Shown here: in pieces, positions 42,060-50,442 of the stretch
Layout of the letters: the number at the start of each line of letters is the position of its first letter
How positions within the stretch are numbered: position 1 is the first letter of the stretch
Assembly: GCA_964575185.1 (NCBI GenBank)
Contig: CAZNPW010000006.1
Location: forward strand, 1 to 64,000
Direction: 5' to 3'
DNA: 64,000 nucleotides
DNA from: CAZNPW01 sp964575185
Lineage (GTDB): Bacteria > Pseudomonadota > Alphaproteobacteria > Rhodobacterales > Rhodobacteraceae
Position numbers and translations under genes: made by a program
The notes under the pieces: model-generated
Database searches by the model: none
Seen by the model: only the letters and a program-made list of their open reading frames with translations
What the model was told of the DNA's origin: nothing

Positions 42060-42121
42060 GACGCTGGCCCGCAGCGCGCCCCACCCCCTGCGCCGACGTG
42101 CGCGACAGAGAGGTTCGCCCC

Positions 42122-43357
42122 ATGCCCATCACCCGCCTGGCCCTGGCCTCCGCCATGGCCCTGACGCTCGCCCTGCCCGCCTTCGCCGACTGCGACACCG
42201 CGTCGGGGTCGGTGCGCATCCTGTCGAACGATTTCCGGGCGCTGCAGGCGGTGAACGCCGCCGCCGGGACCTGCGCCTCGGCCACCCTGACCGTGACCGC
42301 CAATGCCACGACCGAACACAAGAACCTGCAGGTCCCCGCGCTGACGGCGAACCCGGCCGAATACACGGTGGCGGTGGTCGCCAACAACTCCATCGTGCCG
42401 CTGCTGAACGCGGACCTGATCCGCCCGCTGGACGACCTGGTGGCGAAATACGGCCAGCAGCTGGAGCCGAACCAGCTCATCAGGATCGACGGCAGGACGA
42501 TGGCGATCGCCTTCATGGCCAACAGCCAGCACCTGTTCCTGCGCAAGGACATCCTCGACGCCAACGGCATCCCGCTGCCGAAGAGCTGGGAAGAGGTGCT
42601 GGCGGCCGCGCAGGCGCTGCGCGAGAAGGGCGTGGCGGAAAACCCGATCATGGCGTCCGACGGCGCGGGCTGGGACCTCGCGGCGGAGTTCGTGAACATG
42701 TATCTCGGCACCGGGGCGGAGTTCTTCTTGCCAGGTTCGGCCGAGCTTGCCATCGACAACGACCAGGGCCGCCTGGCCTTGAAGATGATGCGCGACCTGA
42801 CCGCCTACATGGCACCCGACTACGTGACCATGGACACCAACACGATGGGCAAGACCTGGGCGCAGGGCGGCCTCGTCATGATGCAGAACTGGGGCTCGCT
42901 CGCCGCCTCGACCGTCGATCCGGCCCAGGCCACGCCCGAGGTCGTGGCGGGCACGGTGTTCACCGCCGCGCCGACGATCGGCGGCGGGTCGATCCCGGCG
43001 GCGGCGGTGTGGTGGGACGGCTTCACCATCGCCAAGAACATCAGCGACGCGGATGCCGAGGCGTCGTTCCAGGCGATGATGCGCGGCATCAGCCCCGAGA
43101 CGGTGGCGGCGAACGCCGATCTTGCGGTGTGGCTCGTGCGGGGCTACCAGCCCACCCCGGCGGCCGAAGGCGTGATCGGCACCGCGACGGGCGGCGGCCG
43201 ACCCTACCCGATGGTGCCCTACATGGGCACCCTGCACGAGGTGCTGGGGGCCGAGCTCGTCGACTTCATCAAGGGCAACGAGGACGCCGACAAGGCCATC
43301 GCCGACATCACCGCCGCCTACAACGCGGCGGCGAAATCCGCGGGCTTCCTGCAGTAG
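42122..43357 (+). CDS. ABC transporter solute-binding protein (carbohydrate type 1)
   Basis: A 411-residue periplasmic binding protein with a clear signal peptide (MPITRLALASAMALTLALPAFAD). The mature part follows the MalE/UgpB-like plan: NPAEYTVAVVANNSIVPLL, then IAFMANSQHLFLRKDIL, SWEEVLAAAQALR, MMQNWGSLA and PYMGTLHEV. A Cys pair near the N-terminus (DCDT and GTCAS) may form a disulfide. It captures the cluster substrate. GAGAGG precedes the ATG at 42122. The two permease genes follow. Confidence 0.9.
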   Translation: MPITRLALASAMALTLALPAFADCDTASGSVRILSNDFRALQAVNAAAGTCASATLTVTANATTEHKNLQVPALTANPAEYTVAVVANNSIVPLLNADLIRPLDDLVAKYGQQLEPNQLIRIDGRTMAIAFMANSQHLFLRKDILDANGIPLPKSWEEVLAAAQALREKGVAENPIMASDGAGWDLAAEFVNMYLGTGAEFFLPGSAELAIDNDQGRLALKMMRDLTAYMAPDYVTMDTNTMGKTWAQGGLVMMQNWGSLAASTVDPAQATPEVVAGTVFTAAPTIGGGSIPAAAVWWDGFTIAKNISDADAEASFQAMMRGISPETVAANADLAVWLVRGYQPTPAAEGVIGTATGGGRPYPMVPYMGTLHEVLGAELVDFIKGNEDADKAIADITAAYNAAAKSAGFLQ

Positions 43358-43432
43358 GGCAAGCCCTTGTCGGATCGGCCCGGACCGGCGCTCCCCTGGT
43401 CCGGGCCGCGATCCGCGGGGAGGGGACAGGCC

Positions 43433-44470
43433 ATGCCGCACCGCACCTTCCTTGCCTTCATGGGTCCGTCGCTGGCGGCGATGCTGATCTTCATCGCGCT
43501 GCCCATCGTGTCGATCGTCGTGCAGTCGCTGTATGTCGAACACCCGGCGGTATTCGTCACGACCGAGACCTGCCAGCCCTTCGGCGGCTGCACCACCGAG
43601 ACGGTCGTCGACGCCGCCGCGACCGCCGCGCTGCGCGAGGCGCAGCCGCTCGGCCAGTGGAACGGGATCGGCACCTACCTCGACCGCGCCCACCTGGCCA
43701 CGGGCGAACTGGCGCAGGCCTGGGCCACCGCCGACGGCTGGCGCGACTTCGCGGCGATGGTGATGAACCTGCCCTTCTGGCGCGCGCTCGCCTTCACGCT
43801 GACCTACTGCATCGTCGTCACCCCCTTCGCGCTGGGCCTGGGCTTCGCCATCGCGCTGGCGGTCAACACCCTGTCGCGCCGCATCCGCGGGCCGGTGATC
43901 TTCTTCAGCCTGATCCCGATGGTCATCACGCCCCTGGTCGGCGCGCTGGTGCTCTACTGGATGCTCGACAGCCGGGGCATCCTCGGGGCCGCGCTGCAAT
44001 GGGTGATGGGCGACCCCACGCTGTCGATGCGCGCCTCCACCCCGCTGACCTGGATCATGCTTCTGGTCTACGGCATCTGGACCAATGCGCCGTTCAGCTT
44101 CATCGTGCTCTTCGCGGGCCTGCAGGCCGTCCCGCGCGAGACGCAGGAGGCCGCGATGATCGACGGCGCGAGCCGGTGGGAGCGGGTGCGCTACGTCACC
44201 GTCCCGACGCTGCGGCCCCTGATCCTGTTCATCCTGCTGGTGCAGGTGATGGACAACTTCAAGGTGTTCGAGCCGATCATCAGCTTCAACTCCGCAAGCA
44301 GCGCGACATCGCTCAGCTTCCAGATCTACGCCAGCCTGAACACGCAGACGACGCAGATCTTCGGCTCGGCCGCCGCGACCTCGGTGCTGACGATCGGGTT
44401 CATCACCGTGCTGATCCTGCCCGTCATCCTGCGGGTCGGGCGCGAGCTTCTGTCGGAAAGGCCGCGCTGA
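43433..44470 (+). CDS. ABC transporter permease, MalF-like
   Basis: A 345-residue inner-membrane permease of the carbohydrate uptake family. The first span is MGPSLAAMLIFIALPIVSIVV, followed by a long periplasmic loop containing CQPFGGC, then five further spans. The coupling loop EAAMIDGASRWERVRYVTVPTLRPL is the EAA motif that contacts the ATPase. A strong GGGGAGGGGAC site precedes ATG 43433; an in-frame ATG at 43367 would add an unlikely soluble leader. The stop overlaps the next start by one base (TGATG). Confidence 0.9.
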   Translation: MPHRTFLAFMGPSLAAMLIFIALPIVSIVVQSLYVEHPAVFVTTETCQPFGGCTTETVVDAAATAALREAQPLGQWNGIGTYLDRAHLATGELAQAWATADGWRDFAAMVMNLPFWRALAFTLTYCIVVTPFALGLGFAIALAVNTLSRRIRGPVIFFSLIPMVITPLVGALVLYWMLDSRGILGAALQWVMGDPTLSMRASTPLTWIMLLVYGIWTNAPFSFIVLFAGLQAVPRETQEAAMIDGASRWERVRYVTVPTLRPLILFILLVQVMDNFKVFEPIISFNSASSATSLSFQIYASLNTQTTQIFGSAAATSVLTIGFITVLILPVILRVGRELLSERPR

Positions 44471-45351
44471 TGGCCGACGCGCTGGACCGCCGCCCGCGCA
44501 GGCTGGTCTGGGCCGCGTCGGGCTTCGTCCTGCTGTGGCTGATCGTGGCGGCGTTCCCCTTCCTGTGGACGGTCTGGGGCAGCTTCAAGGTCGAGGCCGA
44601 CTTCTTCAGCCGCACGAGCTGGGAGAACGCGATCTTCGGCACCAACACGGTCCGCCTGACCGGCGACGCCTTCACCGGTGCGGGGTATCACGGCGCCTGG
44701 GTGGTGACCGCGTTCTGGCGCGCCGCGGTCAACACCGTGATCGTGACGCTGTTCGTGACGGTGATCTCGCTGACGCTCGGCACGCTCGGCGGCTATGCGC
44801 TGGCGCGGTCGACCTCTCGCTACCGCTTCTGGATCCTGATCTTTGCCCTCTTCTTCCGCGCCATGCCCGACATCACCATCGTGTCGGGCTACCTGTTCCC
44901 CTTCTTCGCGCTGAACGTCTGGGGCCACCTGCCGACCGCCATCGTCGTGCTGGTGGCGCTGAACCAGCCCTTCACGCTGTGGATGATGTATTCGTTCTTC
45001 CAGGGCATCCCGCGCGACCTCGACGAGGCGGCGCTGGTCGACGGCTGCACGCGGTTCCAGGCCTTCCGCCTCGCCATCATCCCGGTGATGTGGCCGGGGG
45101 TCATCACCACGGGGCTGTTCAGCTTCCTGCTCGCCTACAACGACTTCACCGTGACGGGGCTGATCCTTTCCCAGGACAACCAGACGATGGTGCCCAAGAT
45201 CGCGAGCTACCTGGGCCAGATCCAGTCGGACGGGAACATCATGTATGCCGTGGCCGCCGTCGTCAGCGTGGCGATCCCGATCTTCCTTCTGGTCATGTTC
45301 TTCCAGCGCTATCTCGTCAGCGGCCTGACCGCGGGGGCGGTGAAGGGATGA
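44470..45351 (+). CDS. ABC transporter permease, MalG-like
   Basis: A 293-residue partner permease. Six spans are visible, beginning LVWAASGFVLLWLIVAAFPF; the EAA loop DEAALVDGCTRFQAFRLAIIPVMWPG is intact. It starts at 44470, overlapping the MalF-like stop, and its own TGA overlaps the aldolase ATG. No ATPase gene of the MsmK/UgpC type follows or precedes in this cluster, so the importer must borrow an ATPase encoded elsewhere. Confidence 0.9.
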   Translation: MADALDRRPRRLVWAASGFVLLWLIVAAFPFLWTVWGSFKVEADFFSRTSWENAIFGTNTVRLTGDAFTGAGYHGAWVVTAFWRAAVNTVIVTLFVTVISLTLGTLGGYALARSTSRYRFWILIFALFFRAMPDITIVSGYLFPFFALNVWGHLPTAIVVLVALNQPFTLWMMYSFFQGIPRDLDEAALVDGCTRFQAFRLAIIPVMWPGVITTGLFSFLLAYNDFTVTGLILSQDNQTMVPKIASYLGQIQSDGNIMYAVAAVVSVAIPIFLLVMFFQRYLVSGLTAGAVKG

Positions 45352-46124
45352 ACCTGCCCGCGCGGCTCCTCGCCGGTCCGCCCGCCGTCAACGGCTGGTG
45401 CGCGATCCCCGGCACCGTCCCGGCCGAGATCATGGGCCGCGCCGGGTTCGACCTGGTGACGGTCGACCTGCAGCACGGGCTGATCGACTACCCGGCGGCG
45501 CTGGCGATGGTGCAGGTCCTGCAGGGCCTGCCCGCGCCGGTGATGGCGCGGGTGCCGTGGAACGAGCCCGGCATCCTGATGAAATGCCTCGACGCCGGGG
45601 TGGAGGGGGTGATCTGCCCGATGGTCAACACCGCCGAGGAGGCGCGGCGGCTGGTGTCCTTCACCCGCTACGCGCCGCTCGGCACGCGGTCCTTCGGGCC
45701 GACGCGGGCGAACCTGGTGCACGGCCCGGCCTATGTGAAGACCGCAAACACCGCCGTTGCCGTGATCGCGATGATCGAGACGCGCGAGGCGCTGGCGAAC
45801 CTCGATGCCATCCTGGCGGTGGAGGGGCTCGACGGCGTCTATGTCGGCCCGTCGGACCTCGGCCTGTCGCTCGGCCACGAGCCGACGCTCGACCCGACCG
45901 CACCCGAGGTCACGGGGGCCATCGCCGACATCCTGGCCCGCGCCCGCGCGGCGGGGCGGATCGCGGGGGTGCATTGCGGCAGCCCGGCGATGATCCGGCG
46001 GATGTGGGACCAGGGCGCGCAGTTCTGCTCGCTCCTGACCGACGTGCGGATCATGGTGCAGGCGCTGTCCGCGCCGCTGGCCGAACTGCGGAACACGCGG
46101 GCCGAGGCCGTGCGCGGCTACTGA
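45348..46124 (+). CDS. HpcH/HpaI-family class II aldolase
   Basis: A 258-residue metal aldolase that cleaves 2-keto-3-deoxy or 4-hydroxy-2-keto acids to pyruvate and an aldehyde. Residues expected for catalysis are present: His43 (DLQHGLIDY), Arg68 (MARVPWN), and the metal ligands Glu144 (MIETREAL) and Asp170 (VGPSDLGLS). It ends the importer operon by ATGA overlap, which suggests that the pathway started by the importer ends in a retro-aldol step. Confidence 0.9.
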   Translation: MNLPARLLAGPPAVNGWCAIPGTVPAEIMGRAGFDLVTVDLQHGLIDYPAALAMVQVLQGLPAPVMARVPWNEPGILMKCLDAGVEGVICPMVNTAEEARRLVSFTRYAPLGTRSFGPTRANLVHGPAYVKTANTAVAVIAMIETREALANLDAILAVEGLDGVYVGPSDLGLSLGHEPTLDPTAPEVTGAIADILARARAAGRIAGVHCGSPAMIRRMWDQGAQFCSLLTDVRIMVQALSAPLAELRNTRAEAVRGY

Positions 46125-46162
46125 GCGAAGCCCGCCCCGGCCCCGCCGCGCACAGGCCCCCG

Positions 46163-46181
46163 CGGCCGCGCCATGCGGCCG
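46163..46181. terminator. Hairpin behind the aldolase gene
   Basis: CGGCCGC (46163-46169), loop GCCAT, GCGGCCG (46175-46181), 38 bp after the aldolase stop. No T-run, so a terminator role is only likely by position. Confidence 0.35.
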
Positions 46182-46261
46182 GGGACCAACGACGATCCCT
46201 CACGCGGGCATGCGGCGGGGGGCCGCGATCCGGCCTTCCCGCCCCGATGCCATGCCCGTCT

Positions 46262-47221
46262 TCAAGGGGTTTCCGAACCGGGGTGGCGGAGGTGCCGGGA
46301 CGGCGGCGGCGCCGGGTCTTCGGCAAGGTTCAGGCCGTTCGCGCGGGCGACGTAGTCGGGCAGATGCGGCACGTAGTCCTGCGGGCCGCTGCCGCCCGTC
46401 GCCATCGCCATGGCATAGCTGTTCTTGATCGCGCTGCCGAGCGTGGTCGTCACCGTGACGCCGTTCGCCATCGCCTCGAGATAGCGCATGTCCTTGTAGG
46501 CGTTGCTCAAGGTGAACCGGTGCGCCTCGCGGTCGCCGTCGCGCGCATAGCCCATGAAGGTCTGGTAGAAGCCGCAGTCCATCCGGCCGCCGCGGATCAC
46601 GCTGTCGAAGGTCTCGATCGGGATCCCGACCTTGCGCGACAGCGTGAGCACCTCGGCATAGAGCGCGCCATAGCCGAGCGACAGGAAGTTCATCAGGAGC
46701 TTCATGCGATGGCCGTCGCCCACCCCGCCGACATGCACGATCTTGGCCGCCCAGGTCGCGATCACCGGCCGCAGCCGCGCGAACACCTCGGGCGTGGCCC
46801 CGACCATGCAGTCGAGCGTGCCCGCCAGCGCCTCCTTCGGTGTCCGGCCGAGCGGGGCATCGGCATAGTCCACGCCGATCGCGGCGAGGTCGCGCGCCAG
46901 CCGGTCGGTCACGTCGGGCTCGCCGGTGGAACAGTCGACGACCACCGATCCCGGTGCCAGTCCGGGCCGAAGCTGCGCCACCACCGCCTCCGCCTCGGGC
47001 GAGCCCGTCAGGCAGAGGAACACGATGTCCGACCGCCGGGCGAGGTCTGCCATGTCGGCAGCCTCGACCGCCCCCCGTGCCACGAGGTCGTCCAGCGGCA
47101 CCCGGTTGCGGTGGGCGATGCCGGTCAGCGCATAGCCCTTGGCAAGGATGTTCGTGGCCATGCCGTGGCCCATCAGGCCAAGGCCGACAAAGCCGATCCT
47201 CGGTTTTGCAGGGGTGGTCAT
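46262..47221 (-). CDS. Beta-hydroxyacid dehydrogenase (3-hydroxyisobutyrate dehydrogenase family)
   Basis: A 319-residue NAD(P) dehydrogenase. RIGFVGLGLMGHGMATN is the Rossmann start, VDYADAPLGRTPKEALAG the substrate motif (with Gly-Arg-Thr in place of the usual Ser-Gly-Gly) and GHRMKLLMNFLSLG contains the catalytic lysine. GAGGAG lies before ATG 47219-47221; longer frames to 47494 lack a ribosome site. The altered substrate motif points to an unusual hydroxyacid. It diverges from the LtnD-like gene across 305 bp in which I see no gene, only a GATAGC/GCTATC inverted repeat near 47448-47473 that might bind a regulator. Confidence 0.82.
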   Translation of the reverse strand: MTTPAKPRIGFVGLGLMGHGMATNILAKGYALTGIAHRNRVPLDDLVARGAVEAADMADLARRSDIVFLCLTGSPEAEAVVAQLRPGLAPGSVVVDCSTGEPDVTDRLARDLAAIGVDYADAPLGRTPKEALAGTLDCMVGATPEVFARLRPVIATWAAKIVHVGGVGDGHRMKLLMNFLSLGYGALYAEVLTLSRKVGIPIETFDSVIRGGRMDCGFYQTFMGYARDGDREAHRFTLSNAYKDMRYLEAMANGVTVTTTLGSAIKNSYAMAMATGGSGPQDYVPHLPDYVARANGLNLAEDPAPPPSRHLRHPGSETP

Positions 47222-47526
47222 GCAGGGCTCCTCGGTCAGGTCGGGTTGAGGCACGGACGTGAAGAACAGCGGCGCGGCTTCGTCGCGTTCCAGGGCATGC
47301 TGCGCGTCGGCGGTCGACGACATGGCCGCGCGCGCCCCCGATCGGCATCGGCCGTCCTTGCCGGGATCCACCGTCATCGTCGCGTCCGCCCCCTTTCCAT
47401 CGCCGCCGGGGACGGAACCCGACCCTTGCCACCCGCACGGAATCTCGGATAGCGATGCCAGGACATGGCTATCATCCTGCGTCTGCCGCCTCAAGACGGC
47501 CGCAGAACCGGGCGGAGAACGATCGC

Positions 47527-48441
47527 ATGGCAGGGACTGGGGCGCTGCAAACCTGCGTCATCGGGCTCGGCGCGATGGGTCTCGGCATCGCCGGATCGCT
47601 GCGGCGCGGCGGCTTCGGCGTCACCGGCTGCGACCTGTCGCCCGAGGCGGTGGCGCGGTTTGCCGCCTCCGGCGGACGCACGGCACCCGATGCCGCCACG
47701 GCGGCGTCGGGCGCGGACATCGTCGTCTGCGTCGTGGTCAATGCCGCGCAGACCGACGCGGCGCTCTTCGCACCGGACGGCGCGGCCGGTCGGATGCGGG
47801 CGGGCGGGGTGATCCTGTCCTGTGCGACGATGGCCCCGGAGGCCGCCCGCGCGCTGGAGGAGAAGGCGCAGGCGCGCGGCCTGCACTACGTCGACGCGCC
47901 CGTCAGCGGCGGAGCCGCGCGGGCGGCGTCGGGGGACCTCACGATCATGGCGTCGGGGGCGCCGGCGGCGTTCGACATCGCCCGGCCGGTCCTGCAGGCG
48001 ATGGCGGCCAGGCTCTACGAACTCGGCGACCGCGCAGGCACGGGGGCCGCGTTCAAGATCGTGAACCAGCTTCTGGCGGGGGTGCATGTCGCCGCCGCCT
48101 GCGAAGCGGTAACCTTCGCCGCCGCGATGGGGCTGGACATCGCGCGGGTCTACGAGGTGATCACGGCCAGCGCGGGCAATTCCTGGATGTTCGAGAACCG
48201 GGTTCCCCACATCCTCGACGGCGACTACGCGCCGCGCTCGGCGGTGGACATCTTCACCAAGGACCTCGGGCTCGTCACCGACATCGGCCGGGATCTGAAG
48301 TTTCCCACCCCCGTCGCCGCGACCGCGTTGCAGATGTTCGTGATGACCGCCGCCGCAGGCATGGGCCGCGACGACGACGCCTCGGTCGCGCGGATGCTGG
48401 CCGGGCTGGCCGGGCTGGAGCTGCCGGCGGCAAAGCCCTGA
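47527..48441 (+). CDS. L-threonate dehydrogenase-like NAD-dependent dehydrogenase
   Basis: A 304-residue enzyme of the beta-hydroxyacid dehydrogenase family, closest in pattern to LtnD: VIGLGAMGLGIAGSL, YVDAPVSGGAARAASGDLTIM and FKIVNQLLAGVHVAA, with IFTKDLGLVTDIGRDL downstream. LtnD oxidises L-threonate to 2-oxo-tetronate, normally with OtnK, OtnC and OtnI; none of these is nearby. The epimerase-like gene follows 21 bp later. ATG 47527 is chosen by alignment to the family start. Confidence 0.8.
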   Translation: MAGTGALQTCVIGLGAMGLGIAGSLRRGGFGVTGCDLSPEAVARFAASGGRTAPDAATAASGADIVVCVVVNAAQTDAALFAPDGAAGRMRAGGVILSCATMAPEAARALEEKAQARGLHYVDAPVSGGAARAASGDLTIMASGAPAAFDIARPVLQAMAARLYELGDRAGTGAAFKIVNQLLAGVHVAAACEAVTFAAAMGLDIARVYEVITASAGNSWMFENRVPHILDGDYAPRSAVDIFTKDLGLVTDIGRDLKFPTPVAATALQMFVMTAAAGMGRDDDASVARMLAGLAGLELPAAKP

Positions 48442-48462
48442 CAAAACCGACGGAGACGCACC

Positions 48463-49368
48463 ATGATCAGACGCATCGTTTTCACCGGAGGCACCGGCAA
48501 GGCCGGGCGGCATGCCGTGCCGCACCTCCTGGCCAGGGGCTACCAGATCCTGAACGTGGACCTGAAGCCGCTGGACCTGCCGGGCGTGAACACCCTGATC
48601 GCCGACCTGACCGACAGCGGCCAGGCATTCAACGCGCTGACCTCGCACTTCGGGTTGATGCACTATGCCGACGGCGCCCCGCCGACGGCCCCGGATGCCG
48701 TGGTGCACTTCGCCGCGATCCCCCGCGTCGGGATCGAGCCGGACAACAGGACCTTCGCAGCCAACGTCACCAGCACCTACAACGTGATCGAGGCGGCGAT
48801 GAAGCTCGGCTGCCGCAAGGTGATCGTTGCCAGTTCGGAAACGACCTATGGGGTCTGTTTCGCTGAGGGCGACAAGGATTTTCACGCCTTCCCGCTGACC
48901 GAGGACTACGACAGCGATCCGATGGACAGCTACGGCCTGTCCAAGGTGGTGAACGAAAAGACCGCGCGCGCCTTTGCCATGCGCTACGGGGCCGACATCT
49001 ATGCCTTGCGGATCGGCAACGTGATCGAGCCGCATGAATACGGAGCCTTCGCCGCGTATCTCGACAACCCGCCGATGCGCAAGCGCAACGCCTGGAGCTA
49101 CATCGATGCCCGCGACCTTGGCGAGATCGTGCATCTCTGCCTGCAGAAGGACGGCCTCGGGTATCAGGTGTTCAACGCGGTCAACGACACGATCACCGCC
49201 GACCTGCCGACGCCGGAGTTCCTGGCGCGATACGCGCCGAACACGCCCGTCACGCGCGCGATGGGACCGCGCGAGGCCCCCCTGTCGAACGCCAAGGCGC
49301 GCGAGGTGCTCGGCTTCCGCGAGGCGCATGACTGGCGGCGGTATGTGAAACGGGACGGGGGCCGGTAG
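48463..49368 (+). CDS. NAD-dependent epimerase/dehydratase family protein
   Basis: A 301-residue extended SDR. The cofactor motif is FTGGTGKAGRHAVPHL, DAVVHFAAIPRVG lies at the end of beta-4, and SYGLSKVVNEK gives the YxxxK pair. NVIEPHEY and YIDARDLGEIVHLCL are sugar-nucleotide-epimerase-like. With the neighbouring dehydrogenase it may act on a sugar acid or aldonate, as DenD or uronate dehydrogenase do; the exact substrate is unknown. GGAGACGCACC precedes ATG 48463. Confidence 0.82.
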   Translation: MIRRIVFTGGTGKAGRHAVPHLLARGYQILNVDLKPLDLPGVNTLIADLTDSGQAFNALTSHFGLMHYADGAPPTAPDAVVHFAAIPRVGIEPDNRTFAANVTSTYNVIEAAMKLGCRKVIVASSETTYGVCFAEGDKDFHAFPLTEDYDSDPMDSYGLSKVVNEKTARAFAMRYGADIYALRIGNVIEPHEYGAFAAYLDNPPMRKRNAWSYIDARDLGEIVHLCLQKDGLGYQVFNAVNDTITADLPTPEFLARYAPNTPVTRAMGPREAPLSNAKAREVLGFREAHDWRRYVKRDGGR

Positions 49369-49481
49369 CCGGGCAGACGCAGCGTCTGGCCGGCCGCAAG
49401 GCGGGGGCGTCGGTGCGCGGCGTGGCGCGCTCCGGGTCGTCCGGGGCGGGGCCGCGGCGCGAGGGGACGGCGCAAGAAGAA

Positions 49482-49508
49482 GGGGCGTCCGGCCTGACCG
49501 GACGCCCC
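49482..49508 (-). terminator. Rho-independent terminator of the truncated binding-protein gene
   Basis: A perfect 11-bp stem (GGGGCGTCCGG 49482-49492, CCGGACGCCCC 49498-49508, loop CCTGA) followed on the minus strand by TTCTTCTT. It lies 17 bp behind the stop of the gene at 49526-50437 and is intact, unlike the gene's 5' end. Confidence 0.75.
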
Positions 49509-49525
49509 CTGTAACTGTCAGCCGG

Positions 49526-50437
49526 TCACTTCTGGATGCAGGTATCCACCGTGTCCTTGGTGCACTCGTCGAGCCCGGTGAACACCGGGTCCGGGACCGT
49601 CTCGCCGTTGATGAGCGAGATAATCGTCGAGGGCGCAAGATAGCCCATCTCGAACGGCCGCTGGCCGACCAGCGCCGTCACCAGACCCTCGCGCGCGAGG
49701 TCGACCTCGGCCCCGATGGTATCGGCGGCTCCGATGACGAAATCATTCGCGGCGATCCGCTCGGCATAGGGGGTGAAGAGATTACGGTAGGCCTGGGGCG
49801 CCCCGAACAGCGGCCAGCCGCCCATGATGCCGAAGGCCTTGAGGTCGGGGTTCGCCGCAAGGATGTCGGTCATCGCCTGCACGCCCCGGGCGCCGTCGTC
49901 GTTGGTGAAGACCGGGCAGCCCGCGACCTCGGTCCAGCCGCCTTCACCCGCCAGAGCGGCCAGTCCCTCCTGACCCGACAGCGCGTCGCGGAAGCCCTGC
50001 GCGCGGCGCAGGATGTTGTCGGCCCCGGGGTTGCCCTGGATGGTGCAGACCTTGCCGCCGTCGGGGGCCGCCGCCTTCACGTAGTCACCGATGCGCTTGC
50101 CCATCAGGTAGTTGTCGGTCCCGAGATAGGTCATCCGCAGCGCCGAATCCTCGGGCGCGAGGTCGGCGTCGATCGTCATGATCGGGATCGTCGGCGCGGC
50201 GGTCCGGATCGTCTGCGCGATCAGCTTCGCGTTCGACGGCGAGATCGCCATCGCCACCGTGGTCGGCTTCGACAGCATGTCCTGCACGATCTGCGCCTCG
50301 CCCGCCTCGTCCGCGGTGGAGGCGGGGCCGGTGTAGAAGCATTCATACTCGCTGTCGGGGTTTTCCGCGTTCCACTTTTGGCAGCCCTGGTTGATCGCCT
50401 CGAAGAAGGGGTTGTCGAGCCCCTTCACGACGATCAC
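49526..50437 (-). pseudogene. RbsB-like sugar-binding protein, 5' end lost
   Basis: The readable part (303 residues) is a periplasmic sugar-binding protein of the ribose/xylose type: KGLDNPFFEAINQGCQKW, AISPSNAKLIAQTIR, IMTIDADLAPED, YLGTDNYLMGKRIG and GADNILRRAQGFRDAL. It begins directly at the first beta strand (GTG ATC GTC GTG AAG), with no signal peptide, so it cannot be exported. Upstream the sequence turns at once into the Walker A region of an ABC ATPase on the other strand. I read this as a gene cut by rearrangement. Its terminator is intact. Expression without export would give a non-working protein. Confidence 0.7.
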
Positions 50438-50442
50438 GAGCT

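Noticed and set aside
40922..43999. A 1025-codon minus-strand open frame
   Set aside because: Only 40922-41914 resembles a protein family; the rest is antisense to the ABC importer genes.
48463..49368. D-erythronate dehydrogenase (DenD) as a firm name for the epimerase-like gene
   Set aside because: The general family fits but the N-terminal motif and missing partner genes do not allow that name.
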